Below, one piece after another: positions 33,583 through 42,865 of a stretch of DNA of 64,000 nt. A program made the translations under genes and the position numbers. Each line of letters starts with the position of its first letter. Within the stretch, counting starts at the first letter, position 1. Where the stretch lies: the NCBI GenBank assembly GCA_900547785.1, contig URIB01000002.1:124001-188000 (forward strand). The letters are read 5' to 3'. The stretch is from an uncultured Dialister sp. GTDB taxonomy: Bacteria > Bacillota > Negativicutes > Veillonellales > Dialisteraceae. Under the pieces are notes generated by a model. That model was not told the DNA's origin and searched no databases. It was given only the letters and a program-made list of their open reading frames with translations.

Positions 33583-34995
33583 TTATTGATGTTTCAGTTC
33601 TTTCAGTCGTTTTCTAAATTTCAAAATCAATTCTTCTCCATAATGATTTCTCGCCAGTGCAAAAATATCTTCCATCATTTTGACTTTCTCCAATTGACTA
33701 TATAAATCCTGAGTTTCAAAGCCATAACGCCAAAATGCGACGCCTTTCAACTCATATTTACTGATTAATTTCAATTTTTCCGATAAAGACCTGTATTCTT
33801 CCAACCAAACCTTGTGCGGAATCCCCTCCATAATCCAGCTGCTGATATATTGTTTCTTCCTATAATCCCAGACCGGTTTAATTCCATATCTGTTTATAAA
33901 GCCATTTGTATATTTAAGCGTAAGTACCGATGATTCGGCATATCCCTTTTCTCCACGCCATACTCTGGTGTATAGCGGCAATCCCAAAATCAACTTTTCT
34001 TTAGGTACCATCGTCAAAAGCTTTGACACATGTCCGTCCAGCCAATCATATGATGATGTCGGTCCGGGATATTTGCTGCCTCCCGCAGTCTGATCATATC
34101 CCATAATTATTTCGTAATCTACCCATTTCGCCAAAGCCGCTCTGTCATAACAAAGACTCCAGTTCGGACTGTGAATATCATACACTGTAATATCTACGGA
34201 CAACTTTTTATTTTCCTGATGTAAAGATTCCGATATTTGTTTGATAAATTCAGTATATAATTCTATATCCGAACTATCCATATTTTCAAAATCCAAATTC
34301 CATCCCCGGAAATCATAAACAACTGCCAAAGCTGTCATTCTTTTCGATATATCGGAAATTTTCTTTTTGTCCCGCATCAATTTCTTTGTTTCACTGATAT
34401 CAAAATCATTGTGCAGCAACGGTTCTACTTTTATACCCTCTTTTTTCAGCTCTTTTATATAAGAGAAAGGAATACTGTTTTCATCAATTGTTTTATAAGA
34501 GCCCCATGTCGGCGATATAATCAGATTTTCATTATTTTTTGAAAAATACGGCTGACCGCTTTTATACTTCCGTTCAGGATCCCACATATAGATAACCTTT
34601 TCTTCTTTTTTCATTGCCCCAACTGCAGGCATCTTTTCCGTTTGTTTGACAACCAGTATTTTTTCTTTGTCGTCATAGCTATAACTTAATCCCGCTTGTT
34701 TTGAAAAAAAAGAAAAGTCTATATATTTTTCTTCTTTGTGCTTAATAAAAGGTAATTCTACAGATTGTCTTATTTTTTTATTTCCCACTTCCACTTTGGC
34801 AAATATGCTATTTTCATTTTCAAGAATATGCCAACGACCACCTTTTTCTAAAATCATAGGTTCTGCATATAATGTTCCTTTTTCTTCATAAACCGCAGCC
34901 TGCATATCTTTATTTTGCATTTTTACTTCTTCCCATCCATAAACGGTGTCGCTCATAAATATTACAAAGAGTATCATCCATACTATTTTTTTCAT
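33583..34995 (-). CDS. Exported GH18 family hydrolase with N-terminal stalk domain
   Basis: 470 residues from the ATG at 34995 with AGGAGAGG upstream. A signal peptide (MKKIVWMILF onward) ends near residue 20. Residues ~45-125 resemble a copper-amine-oxidase-N-like wall/stalk domain (FFSKQAGLSYSYDDKEKI). From ~135 there is a glycoside hydrolase 18 domain related to YaaH/SleL spore-lytic enzymes, with the catalytic GWNLDFENM (glutamate as acid) and IIMGYDQ later. It would act in the periplasm on N-acetylglucosamine-containing glycan such as peptidoglycan. Divergent from lgt, with a 66-base shared spacer. The substrate is inference. Confidence 0.87.
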   Translation of the reverse strand: MKKIVWMILFVIFMSDTVYGWEEVKMQNKDMQAAVYEEKGTLYAEPMILEKGGRWHILENENSIFAKVEVGNKKIRQSVELPFIKHKEEKYIDFSFFSKQAGLSYSYDDKEKILVVKQTEKMPAVGAMKKEEKVIYMWDPERKYKSGQPYFSKNNENLIISPTWGSYKTIDENSIPFSYIKELKKEGIKVEPLLHNDFDISETKKLMRDKKKISDISKRMTALAVVYDFRGWNLDFENMDSSDIELYTEFIKQISESLHQENKKLSVDITVYDIHSPNWSLCYDRAALAKWVDYEIIMGYDQTAGGSKYPGPTSSYDWLDGHVSKLLTMVPKEKLILGLPLYTRVWRGEKGYAESSVLTLKYTNGFINRYGIKPVWDYRKKQYISSWIMEGIPHKVWLEEYRSLSEKLKLISKYELKGVAFWRYGFETQDLYSQLEKVKMMEDIFALARNHYGEELILKFRKRLKELKHQ

Positions 34996-35061
34996 ACTTC
35001 TGCCTCTCCTGATAAATATTGTATAATTGAATATATTCATTATAATTCAGTGGGGTAAATT
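34996..35061. promoter_or_regulatory. Short divergent spacer between GH18 gene and lgt
   Basis: Contains TATAAT on the plus strand at 35012-35017 and at 35041-35046. The second would place the start of transcription only about ten bases before the lgt ATG, so the first is the likelier lgt -10, with a poor -35. The minus-strand signals are not clear. Confidence 0.35.
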
Positions 35062-35847
35062 ATGCACCAGTATTTATTTTTTATCGGAGATTTCCCGATT
35101 CGTTTCTATGGCATTTTTTTTGCTGTTGCCATTATATCCGGATGTGTGTTAGCTTATTTCCTTTTGCAAAGAGAGGGGCAGCACTGGGAACATCATGTTT
35201 TTGATCTGGGCCTTACTATTGCTTTTTTCGGAATCATTGGCGGCCGGCTTTGGGATGTCTTTTTCTTTGACTGGGCATACTATCAAGATCATCTTCTGGA
35301 AATTCCTTATGTCTGGCAAGGAGGAATGGCAATCCAGGGCGGTCTTATTTTTGCTTGTCTTGCCGGTTACGGATATCTAAAATACCATAAGATTCCCATA
35401 TTGCCTTTTGCTGATACGATTAGCCCGGCTATCATTATTGGCCAATCTATCGGCCGGATTGCCAATTTTATGAACGGTGACGCTTTCGGTCAACCTACAG
35501 GCGGTTCATTTGGGCTTCTTTATCCGGATACAACCCTTGCTTATCACACTTACGGTTCTCAACCTCTTTGGCCTGCAGAAGTATGGGAATGCCAAGGAGA
35601 CCTGATTATTTTTATTATTTTAATTTGGTATCGCTGTTCAAAACGTCCCCACGGAACGACATTCTGCCTTTATATTATCCTTTATTCACTTTTAAGATTT
35701 TTCCTTGAATATTTCCGAGGCGATTACGGAACGCTTGCATTCGGATTAAAAAGCGCCCAAATCACCAGTTTATTTGCCATTTTATTTTCTTTTATTCTCT
35801 TTGTTTACTTTTATTTTTCCAAACAAAATCTTTCAAAAAACAATTAA
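35062..35847 (+). CDS. lgt: Prolipoprotein diacylglyceryl transferase
   Basis: Transfers diacylglycerol from phosphatidylglycerol to the lipobox cysteine, the first step of lipoprotein maturation. 261 residues, about seven membrane segments. The Lgt signature GRIANFMNGDAFG is near 133-145, with the WQGGMAIQGG block near 86-95 and FLEYFRGD near the end. GGGG lies six bases before the ATG. The lipoproteins in this window (20006 and 41816) would be its substrates. Confidence 0.97.
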   Translation: MHQYLFFIGDFPIRFYGIFFAVAIISGCVLAYFLLQREGQHWEHHVFDLGLTIAFFGIIGGRLWDVFFFDWAYYQDHLLEIPYVWQGGMAIQGGLIFACLAGYGYLKYHKIPILPFADTISPAIIIGQSIGRIANFMNGDAFGQPTGGSFGLLYPDTTLAYHTYGSQPLWPAEVWECQGDLIIFIILIWYRCSKRPHGTTFCLYIILYSLLRFFLEYFRGDYGTLAFGLKSAQITSLFAILFSFILFVYFYFSKQNLSKNN

Positions 35848-35898
35848 TAAAACTCTTTTCCTTTATGAAAACGAGCAAAAATCCGGCATCAAATACAA

Positions 35899-35943
35899 AA
35901 AAGAAGCATTTCATATTTCTGCTGAATATAAAATGCTTCTTTT
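35899..35943. terminator. Bidirectional terminator between lgt and dut
   Basis: AAAAGAAGCATTT (35899-35911) pairs with AAATGCTTCTTTT (35931-35943); after one mismatch five more pairs close a short loop. A and T runs on both flanks suit the convergent lgt and dut transcripts. Confidence 0.85.
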
Positions 35944-35962
35944 ATTATCTGTACCTATAATA

Positions 35963-36412
35963 TTAAATTCCTGTACTGCCGATTCCGCCTGTACGTTTTC
36001 CGCTTGCCTTATCATCATCAGCAGCAAGGTACTTAACAAATATACCTTGGGCAATGCGATCTCCTCGGCGGACATGAAAAACTTTATCTGTGGAATTATA
36101 AAGAGCACACATAATATGTCCTTCATTATCTTCATTATTATAGTAATCGGAGTCAATAATTCCTGTATTATTTGCCAGCATGATTCCGTGCTTGATCCCT
36201 ATTCCGGAACGAATATGAATCGCCAGATACTCGTCATTTTCCATATAAGCTTTCAAACCCGTCGGCACTATATGTATTTTCCCCGGTTCTACATCCGCGT
36301 CAGCGGCGCTTTCAATATCATAGCCTGCACTGCCTACCGTTTTTCTGGCAGGGATATGAATATCTCTTTCTTTCCATTCACTTACTATTTCAAAACCTCT
36401 TTTACGATTCAT
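35963..36412 (-). CDS. dut: dUTP diphosphatase
   Basis: Hydrolyses dUTP to dUMP, keeping uracil out of DNA. 149 residues with the five trimeric dUTPase motifs: SAGYDIES, HIRSGIGIKHG, NNTGIIDSDYYNNE, RRGDRIAQGIF and the C-terminal GKRTGGIGSTG. The second and third motifs are slightly divergent. It overlaps pnp by 11 bases, so it is co-transcribed and coupled with it. Confidence 0.93.
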   Translation of the reverse strand: MNRKRGFEIVSEWKERDIHIPARKTVGSAGYDIESAADADVEPGKIHIVPTGLKAYMENDEYLAIHIRSGIGIKHGIMLANNTGIIDSDYYNNEDNEGHIMCALYNSTDKVFHVRRGDRIAQGIFVKYLAADDDKASGKRTGGIGSTGI

Positions 36413-38495
36413 TTTTCTTCTCCGCTAAAAGGACTTTGCGTGACAGGTTAATGCGCCCCTTGTCATCAATTTCCGTTACCTTCACCATGATTTCGTCACC
36501 TTCATGCACTACATCTTTCGGTTTTTCTACACGCTGAAGCGCCAATTGCGATACGTGAACCATGCCCTCTTTGCCGGGAAGAATTTCCACAAATGCACCG
36601 AAATTCATAATGCGTGTGACTTTGCCCAGGTAGGTTTCTCCGACTTGTACATCATGAGTAAGTTCTTCTACCCACCGTTTCGCTTTCAATGCCGCTTCTT
36701 CATCCGGTGTAGCAATATAAACATGCCCGTCTTCTTCTATATCCATTTTTACGCCAGTTTCACTGATAATTTTATTGATAGTCTTTCCACCGGCTCCGAT
36801 GACGTCACGGATTTTATCAACAGGAATAAGAAGTGTAATGATTTTAGGAGCATACGGCGAAAGATGTTCTGCCGGTTTATCAATGCATTCTGCTATCTTT
36901 CCGAGAATAAACATGCGGCCTTTATGAGCCTGCTGTAATGCTGCAAGCAGAATATCTTTGGACAATCCGTGAATTTTAATATCCATTTGGATGGCAGTGA
37001 TTCCTTTTGCCGTACCGGCCACCTTGAAATCCATATCGCCAAGAGCATCTTCCATGCCTTGGATATCTGAGAGAATGGTAAAGTGTTCTCCTTCATTAAC
37101 CAGGCCCATCGCAATGCCTGCTACCGGTGCTTTAATCGGCACTCCTGCATTCATAAGGGACATAGTGCTGCCGCATACGGATGCCTGTGAAGAGGATCCG
37201 TTGGACTCAAGTATTTCGGAAACCACACGAATCGCATAGGGAAATTCTTCGACACTGGGAATGACCGGAATAAGTGCACGTTCCGCCAAAGCGCCATGTC
37301 CGATTTCTCTGCGTCCCGGTCCTCTGGAACTTTTTGTTTCTCCCACGGAATAAGAAGGGAAATTGTACTGGTGAATATACCGTTTTTCAGTCACGGTAGT
37401 CAAATCATCAATAATTTGTGTATCCGACATAGGCGCTAAAGTAGTTACAGTAAGTGCCTGTGTCTGGCCGCGAGTGAACAAAGCGGATCCGTGAACACGG
37501 GGAAGAAGTCCCACTTCGCAGGTAATCGGGCGAATTTCGTCTAAAGCACGTCCGTCCGGACGAATCTTATCCACAGAAATCATGTGACGGACAATTTCCT
37601 TTGTCAAATGATCAAGGCAATCGGCCACCTCAGAAGTATAATCCGGATATAGTTCTTTGAAATGGTCTTCCGCTTCTTTTTTCACTTCCGCCATGAAAGC
37701 TTCACGAGTCAGCTTATCAGGGTTAAAAATAGCTTTTTTCAGCGGTTCTTCTGCATAAGCACGGATAGAAGTTTCAATCTCTTCGGGAATTTCAGGAAAT
37801 ACAAGTGTCCGCTTCTGTTTGCCTACTTCAGCTATTATTTTATTCTGGAATGCTACGAGTTCTTTAATAGCTTCATGTCCGAACATAATAGCATCAAGAA
37901 TATCTTCTTCAGGAGCTTCATTGGCCCCGCCTTCAACCATCAATATAGCCGTTTCTGACCCCGCCACCGTAATATTTAAGGAAGATTCTTCAAGCTGTGC
38001 TTGCGTGGGGTTAATAACAAATTCATTATTTATGCGTCCTACACGTACACCGGCTATAGGTCCGTCCCAAGGAATATCTGAAATACCGAGTGATGCGGAA
38101 GCTCCGAGCATACCGCAAAGTTCCGGTGCATTATCATAGTCTACGGAAAGTACCGTTGCCATGACATGCACATCATTTCTGCACCTTTTATCAAATAAAG
38201 GACGAATCGGACGGTCAATCAGACGGGCATTTAAAATAGCCGAGTTTCCCGGACGGCCTTCTCTTCGTAAAAATCCGCCCGGCATTTTTCCTACGGCATA
38301 CATTTTTTCTTCATAATCTACTGTCAAAGGAAAAAAATCTGTCCCCTCTCTTGCCTCTTTGCTTCCCGTTGATGTAACGAGAACCACGGTTTCACCGTAT
38401 CTTACTAAAACTGCACCGCTTGCCTGTTTGGCCATTTTTCCCGTTTCAATAATCAACGGGCGGCCGGCAAGTTCCATCTGAAAGGTTTTGAACAT
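36402..38495 (-). CDS. pnp: Polyribonucleotide nucleotidyltransferase
   Basis: Phosphorolytic 3'-5' exoribonuclease of mRNA turnover. 697 residues: two RNase PH-like domains (GGFLRREGRPG near 74-84, and TSSRGPGRREIGHGALAERA-like block near 370), a KH domain near 555-615 (IGAGGKTINKII) and a C-terminal S1 domain near 620-690. Downstream of rpsO, the standard order, with a terminator between them and its own extended -10. Confidence 0.98.
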   Translation of the reverse strand: MFKTFQMELAGRPLIIETGKMAKQASGAVLVRYGETVVLVTSTGSKEAREGTDFFPLTVDYEEKMYAVGKMPGGFLRREGRPGNSAILNARLIDRPIRPLFDKRCRNDVHVMATVLSVDYDNAPELCGMLGASASLGISDIPWDGPIAGVRVGRINNEFVINPTQAQLEESSLNITVAGSETAILMVEGGANEAPEEDILDAIMFGHEAIKELVAFQNKIIAEVGKQKRTLVFPEIPEEIETSIRAYAEEPLKKAIFNPDKLTREAFMAEVKKEAEDHFKELYPDYTSEVADCLDHLTKEIVRHMISVDKIRPDGRALDEIRPITCEVGLLPRVHGSALFTRGQTQALTVTTLAPMSDTQIIDDLTTVTEKRYIHQYNFPSYSVGETKSSRGPGRREIGHGALAERALIPVIPSVEEFPYAIRVVSEILESNGSSSQASVCGSTMSLMNAGVPIKAPVAGIAMGLVNEGEHFTILSDIQGMEDALGDMDFKVAGTAKGITAIQMDIKIHGLSKDILLAALQQAHKGRMFILGKIAECIDKPAEHLSPYAPKIITLLIPVDKIRDVIGAGGKTINKIISETGVKMDIEEDGHVYIATPDEEAALKAKRWVEELTHDVQVGETYLGKVTRIMNFGAFVEILPGKEGMVHVSQLALQRVEKPKDVVHEGDEIMVKVTEIDDKGRINLSRKVLLAEKKNES

Positions 38496-38542
38496 GTCCT
38501 TCCTCCTCTTATTATTTACTCTTTTTTATTATGTACCGCTTT

Positions 38543-38548
38543 ATTATA
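38543..38548 (-). promoter_or_regulatory. Extended -10 element for pnp
   Basis: TGCTATAAT on the minus strand (hexamer at 38543-38548), an extended -10. The -35 region is poor. The leader to the ATG is about 40 bases and carries GAGGAGGAAGG as ribosome site. Confidence 0.5.
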
Positions 38549-38631
38549 GCACGCACTTCGACATTTTAATATGTTTCGATAAAAAGGTGGATTCTCTTAT
38601 TTCTGTTCATCCTTTTTATATTTCACATGAA

Positions 38632-38662
38632 AAACAGCAGTAGACTTATTCCACTGCTGTTT
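38632..38662 (-). terminator. Hairpin terminator after rpsO
   Basis: AAACAGCAGT (38632-38641) pairs with ACTGCTGTTT (38653-38662) over an 11-base loop, followed by T in the minus direction. It lies 14 bases after the rpsO stop. Confidence 0.8.
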
Positions 38663-38676
38663 CAGCTTTACTGCTT

Positions 38677-38946
38677 TTACTTCAAACGGAGTCCCAGTTT
38701 TTCTCCAAGCGCTCTGTATCTTTCAATATCACTCCGGCGAAGGTAGGCCAGCATACTTCTGCGCTGTCCAACCAGCTTAAGCAGTCCTCGGCGGGAATGA
38801 TGATCCTTTTTATGACTTTTCAGATGTTCTGTCAAAAGAGCAATTCTCTTGGAAAGAATCGCGATCTGCACTTCCGGAGATCCCGTATCCCCTTCATGCA
38901 TCGCATACTGTTCAATAATTTCTTTTTTCTGTGCCGTTTCTAACAT
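38677..38946 (-). CDS. rpsO: 30S ribosomal protein S15
   Basis: 89 residues from the ATG at 38946, preceded by AGGAGG; a longer in-frame reading has no family similarity. S15 marks: HEGDTGSPEVQIA, LTEHLKSHKKDHHSRRGLL and the SDIERYRALGEKLGLR end. It binds helices of 16S rRNA early in small-subunit assembly. The promoter is near consensus and the leader is about 78 bases, in which S15 autoregulation is possible but not shown. Confidence 0.98.
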   Translation of the reverse strand: MLETAQKKEIIEQYAMHEGDTGSPEVQIAILSKRIALLTEHLKSHKKDHHSRRGLLKLVGQRRSMLAYLRRSDIERYRALGEKLGLRLK

Positions 38947-39030
38947 AGTAGTGCCTCCTATAAATAAATTGCTGTATCTAAGTGATTCGTCGGAGTATCG
39001 AAATCCCTGGACACAGTTCACATGACTGCA

Positions 39031-39059
39031 ATTATACACAAAATACTTTATTTTTTCAA
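39031..39059 (-). promoter_or_regulatory. Near-consensus promoter for rpsO
   Basis: On the minus strand TTGAAA (39054-39059), a 17-base spacer and TATAAT (39031-39036). It begins only four bases past the stop of the upstream ABC ATPase. Confidence 0.85.
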
Positions 39060-39062
39060 GTG

Positions 39063-39851
39063 TTAACTCAATATCATCTTATCACTCAGTTCATTTGCAT
39101 TTTCTTCAAATTTTTTCAGTAATATTTCTATGGTGAGTTTCTTTTTCTCTTCCGAACCGTAATCAGCAATAATTTGACCGTTATTCATCATAATCAAACG
39201 ATTTCCATAAGTAAGAGCGTCCCGCATATTGTGAGTTATCATAAGCGTTGTCAATTTCTGTTCCCGCACAATCTCGTCAGTCAGTTTCAAGACTTTGTCT
39301 GCCGTCTTAGGGTCCAATGCGGCCGTAGGTTCGTCAAGCAAAAGGATGTCCGGTCTTTTCAGTGTCGCCATAAGTAGTGTAACCGCCTGTCTTTGTCCTC
39401 CGGAAAGAAGTCCGATTCTCGTTTCCAATCTGTTTTCCAAGCCTAAATCCAAACGGGCAAGTATTTTTTTATAATAGTCATGGTCATTTTCAGAAAAAGC
39501 CCATCTTAATCTTCTTCGTTCTCCCCGGCGGGCGGCAAGTAAAAGATTTTCTTCCAGTTGCATTCCGCCGGCTGTTCCTTTCATAGGATCCTGAAACACG
39601 CGGCCGATAAATTTTGCTCTTTTAGACTCGCTCATTCCTGTAATGTCCGTATGATTAATTTTTATGGTTCCTTTGTCCGGAATATAGGCTCCTGCAATGG
39701 AATTGAGCAGTGTACTTTTCCCTGCGCCGTTCCCTCCAATCACCGTACAAAAGTCACCGTCATCCAAGACCAATGATACATCAATCAGCGCTTTTTTTTC
39801 ATTAGGAGTCCCCTTGAAAAAAGTTTTGCAGATACCGTCTATATATAGCAT
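39063..39851 (-). CDS. ABC importer ATPase (TrpZ-like, partner of ABC_sub_bind receptors)
   Basis: 262 residues from the ATG at 39851. Walker A GGNGAGKST near 39-47, the signature LLSGGQRQAV, Walker B ILLLDEPTAALD and switch HNMRDA. The branched-chain/sugar-type Q-loop sequence VFQDPMKGTAGGM matches the ATPases that accompany ABC_sub_bind-type receptors (the streptococcal TrpXYZ relatives). It is two bases after the permease. Known members import tryptophan or other small amines; the substrate here is not determined. Confidence 0.9.
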   Translation of the reverse strand: MLYIDGICKTFFKGTPNEKKALIDVSLVLDDGDFCTVIGGNGAGKSTLLNSIAGAYIPDKGTIKINHTDITGMSESKRAKFIGRVFQDPMKGTAGGMQLEENLLLAARRGERRRLRWAFSENDHDYYKKILARLDLGLENRLETRIGLLSGGQRQAVTLLMATLKRPDILLLDEPTAALDPKTADKVLKLTDEIVREQKLTTLMITHNMRDALTYGNRLIMMNNGQIIADYGSEEKKKLTIEILLKKFEENANELSDKMILS

Positions 39852-39853
39852 AA

Positions 39854-40735
39854 TCAACCCGCCTTTCCCATTCTCACTTTTGCTTTGAGCAACGGGAGTG
39901 CCAATGCAATCATAACTATAATGGCAGTAAATAATTTCAAGTCATTGGGCGGCATTCCCAAGTAAAGAACAATTGCTATGACAACTCTATAAATAACCGA
40001 TCCCAAAACTACAGCTATAAGAGACGTGGAAAAACTGTCTGCTCCCAAAATGACTTCACCAATAATTACGGAAGCCAATCCTATAACAATAGTTCCTATC
40101 CCCATACCGACATCAGCAAACCCATTGTTTTGTGCAACTACCGCCCCGCACAAACCGATAAGTCCGTTACTCAGACAAAGACCGAGGATAATCATGGAAT
40201 CCGTATTCACTCCCTGGGCACGAACCATTTGCGGATTATCGCCTGTTGCACGAATGCACATTCCCAGTTCCGTCCCGAAAAACCAATAGATAAATGCTGC
40301 AATAATCAGTAATAAAAAAGTAGGAACCATGAATGAAGCTGCCGCCGGATCTACATGAAACAGATTACTGGTAAATGAAAATATCGTATCCGTCCGGAGA
40401 AGTGAAATATTGGCCTTTCCCATCACGTGTAAATTAATGGAATAAAGTGCTATCATTGTCAAAATTCCTGATAAAATAGCGGGAATCTTCAACTTTGTAT
40501 ACAAAATTCCGGTAATGCCACCTGCCAATATCCCGCCTGCTATCGCAGCAAAAACTGCCCACAACGGGTTTATATCCACAGAAATTAATGATGCCGCAAT
40601 GGCGGCTCCTAACGGGAAACTGCCTTCACAAGTCATGTCCGGTACATCAAGTACACGAAAAGATAAAAATACACCAATGGCAAGCATCGACCACATAAGT
40701 CCCTGCACCACCGTAGAAATCACTAAATCACTCAT
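39854..40735 (-). CDS. ABC importer permease (BPD_transp_2 type)
   Basis: 293 residues from the ATG at 40735 with GAGG eight bases upstream. About eight hydrophobic segments; marks are FLSFRVLDVPDMTCEGSFPL near 25-45, ATGDNPQMVRAQGVNTDSM near 165-185 in the cytoplasmic coupling region, and the GFADVGMGIGTIVIGLASVIIG region. It belongs to the branched-chain-type permeases found with ABC_sub_bind receptors. One permease gene, presumably a homodimer. Confidence 0.9.
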   Translation of the reverse strand: MSDLVISTVVQGLMWSMLAIGVFLSFRVLDVPDMTCEGSFPLGAAIAASLISVDINPLWAVFAAIAGGILAGGITGILYTKLKIPAILSGILTMIALYSINLHVMGKANISLLRTDTIFSFTSNLFHVDPAAASFMVPTFLLLIIAAFIYWFFGTELGMCIRATGDNPQMVRAQGVNTDSMIILGLCLSNGLIGLCGAVVAQNNGFADVGMGIGTIVIGLASVIIGEVILGADSFSTSLIAVVLGSVIYRVVIAIVLYLGMPPNDLKLFTAIIVMIALALPLLKAKVRMGKAG

Positions 40736-40761
40736 TCGTTTCACCTCTGAAAATCATTTGC

Positions 40762-41793
40762 CTACGGTCTTGCATTTTGTCCATCGTAGAGATAGAGCTT
40801 TCTTGACCTTTGCCACACATCATTAGGCAATATAATATCCAACTCTTTGGCAGCAGACATGTTCACAATCCAATCCGGGTCCATTTGCTTTGTTATAGAA
40901 ATTTCAAACGGCCGTTTTTCTCCTTTTAAAAGTTTTGCTGCCATCCTGCCGCCGCTAAAACCCATGCGGTAGTATTCCGCAGAAACAGATAAAAGCGCTC
41001 CTTGTCTTACCATTTCAGAATTTTCTCCAATAACGGGAATCTTATGCCGCCTTAGAATTTCGACAACTTTATTAAAAGAGTTTTGTATTTTCTCATCAGA
41101 CGGAATATAAACCGCATCTACATTTCCGATGAATCTCTTCACTTGATTCTCTATCTTTATATGTTCATCAAGTGCAATTTCAAAAAGTTTAATCCCTCTT
41201 TTTTCTCCCACTTCACGGAGTATATGTAACTGAAGAACAGCTTCTTCATCTTCCGGATTGAATATAATACCCAAGGATTTTATAGGAAAAATCTTGGATG
41301 CCATGCGTACCTGGTTCAGTATCGCCGGCATATCCGCAATTCCTGTCAGGTTATCATTATTTTGGAATGCCGGATCACTCCGAAATTGAAAGACGCCTAC
41401 TCCTATCGCAGGAATCACTTTGGTTTCTTTTGCTACTGCTTTCATTGCCTCTGTTCCGATGGCAATGACTAAGTCAGGGTTCTCATGCACTATTCGTTTT
41501 GCCTGATCTTCCATTTGCACGAGATCGCCCTGACCGTTATAAATTTCAAAAGTCGCATTTTCACTTTGCACATACCCTTTAGATTTCAGAGCCGCCATGA
41601 CACCTTCTCTCATCTTCTCATGTTCGGGAAAAGTGTTTTCCTGCAAAAGAACAATGCGGTATATACTTTTATGCGGAATCAATTTGATTTTTTCTTTCAT
41701 TGATGAATCTCGACCGATGCCCGGCATACATACCGCCACAACAATTGACAATAATAATAGCCATATCCACCAATACCGCTTAATTGCGGTCAT
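40762..41793 (-). CDS. ABC_sub_bind-family substrate-binding protein, membrane-anchored, without a typical lipobox
   Basis: 343 residues from the ATG at 41793; a TTG at 41814 is also possible. The N-terminus (residues ~7-22) is a strong hydrophobic segment ending in VAVCMPG, which is not a good lipobox because valine precedes the cysteine. It is therefore an uncleaved anchor or a weak signal. The mature part has the two-lobe receptor fold of PF04392: a first lobe to about 150, then SLGIIFNPEDEEAV, VDAVYIPSDEKI and the IPVIGENSEMVRQGALLS block. It is the second of two tandem receptors and differs clearly from the first. Confidence 0.84.
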   Translation of the reverse strand: MTAIKRYWWIWLLLLSIVVAVCMPGIGRDSSMKEKIKLIPHKSIYRIVLLQENTFPEHEKMREGVMAALKSKGYVQSENATFEIYNGQGDLVQMEDQAKRIVHENPDLVIAIGTEAMKAVAKETKVIPAIGVGVFQFRSDPAFQNNDNLTGIADMPAILNQVRMASKIFPIKSLGIIFNPEDEEAVLQLHILREVGEKRGIKLFEIALDEHIKIENQVKRFIGNVDAVYIPSDEKIQNSFNKVVEILRRHKIPVIGENSEMVRQGALLSVSAEYYRMGFSGGRMAAKLLKGEKRPFEISITKQMDPDWIVNMSAAKELDIILPNDVWQRSRKLYLYDGQNARP

Positions 41794-41815
41794 CTTTTTT
41801 ACCGCTCCCTTCAAA

Positions 41816-42811
41816 TTAAAGTAATTCCGCCCTTGCCAGAACTGCCGGAGGGATTTCTATCCCCAAGCTTTCCATTTCCGCTTTATTGATATACAGCTTA
41901 GATTTTTCAGCGCCTTCTACCGGAATATCTTTGACTTGTTTTTTACCTTCCAAGACATCTGCCGCCATTGTTCCGGCTTTATATCCGATATCATAAAAAC
42001 TGATAGATTCCGATGCAAGTACCCCTGATCTGACATGCCCCGCTTCTGCACCGTATACCGGAATCTTTTCTTTGTTCGCTATCGCCATCACTGTCGGAAT
42101 GGAAGAAGCAATAATATTGTCTGTCGGAATAAAAATGGCGTCCACCTTTCCACCCAGAAAACCTTCCGCTACCTGTTGTACATCATTGACTGAATTAACC
42201 GTTAATTCTATCACTTCAATGCCCAACGGCTCGCATGCTTCTTTCAGTTTTTTTGCTTGGACTACAGAATTTATTTCGCTTGAATTATAAATAGTCCCCA
42301 GTCTTTTTATATGAGGAGTTATTTCTTTAATTAGTGACAACTGCTTATCCAGCGGTCCGCGATCATGGGTGCCTGTTATATTAGAATCCGGCTTGCTTTC
42401 CGACTTCATCAGCTTTGCATTTTCATAATCGGCAATAGCTGTACATATAATGGGAATCTGACTCGTCGCATTTGCCATCGCCTGTGCTGCAGGTGTAGAA
42501 ATTGCACAAATCAAATCATAATTTCCCGCTACAAACCGATTAGCAACGGATCTTAAATTGGATTGATCTCCCTGCGCATTTTGCTGATCAAGATCAATTT
42601 TACCTGTTAAACCTCTTGCATCTAAGGCATCTACAAATCCCTTATTGGCCTCATCCAATGCGGGATGCTGCACAATTTGGACAACTCCGACTTTCATATG
42701 TCCGTCAGTTTTACCGCTCTTTGTTCCGTCTCCACAGCCACTGATGCAGACTGCCAAGAATACCCCTGCTATTCCTGCAACCATCCATTTCTTCAACTTA
42801 CTTTCTACCAT
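41816..42811 (-). CDS. ABC_sub_bind-family substrate-binding lipoprotein
   Basis: 331 residues with a lipoprotein signal; the lipobox ends VCISGC with the acylated cysteine at about residue 26. Family marks: VGVVQIVQHPALDEANKGF near 41-59, RLGTIYNSSEINSV, VDAIFIPTDNIIAS and IPVYGAEAGHVRSGVLAS. Members of this family bind tryptophan or other small ligands in streptococcal TrpX. It is the first gene of the four-gene importer operon with AGGAG nine bases before the ATG. Confidence 0.9.
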   Translation of the reverse strand: MVESKLKKWMVAGIAGVFLAVCISGCGDGTKSGKTDGHMKVGVVQIVQHPALDEANKGFVDALDARGLTGKIDLDQQNAQGDQSNLRSVANRFVAGNYDLICAISTPAAQAMANATSQIPIICTAIADYENAKLMKSESKPDSNITGTHDRGPLDKQLSLIKEITPHIKRLGTIYNSSEINSVVQAKKLKEACEPLGIEVIELTVNSVNDVQQVAEGFLGGKVDAIFIPTDNIIASSIPTVMAIANKEKIPVYGAEAGHVRSGVLASESISFYDIGYKAGTMAADVLEGKKQVKDIPVEGAEKSKLYINKAEMESLGIEIPPAVLARAELL

Positions 42812-42865
42812 TCTGCCACGCTCCTGTTCTACAAATAATTACCGCTACAAAATCAGCTTGCGTCT

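Noticed and set aside
38947..39030. S15 autoregulatory RNA in the rpsO leader
   Set aside because: The leader is long enough, but I could not match it to a known S15-binding structure, so it is not claimed.
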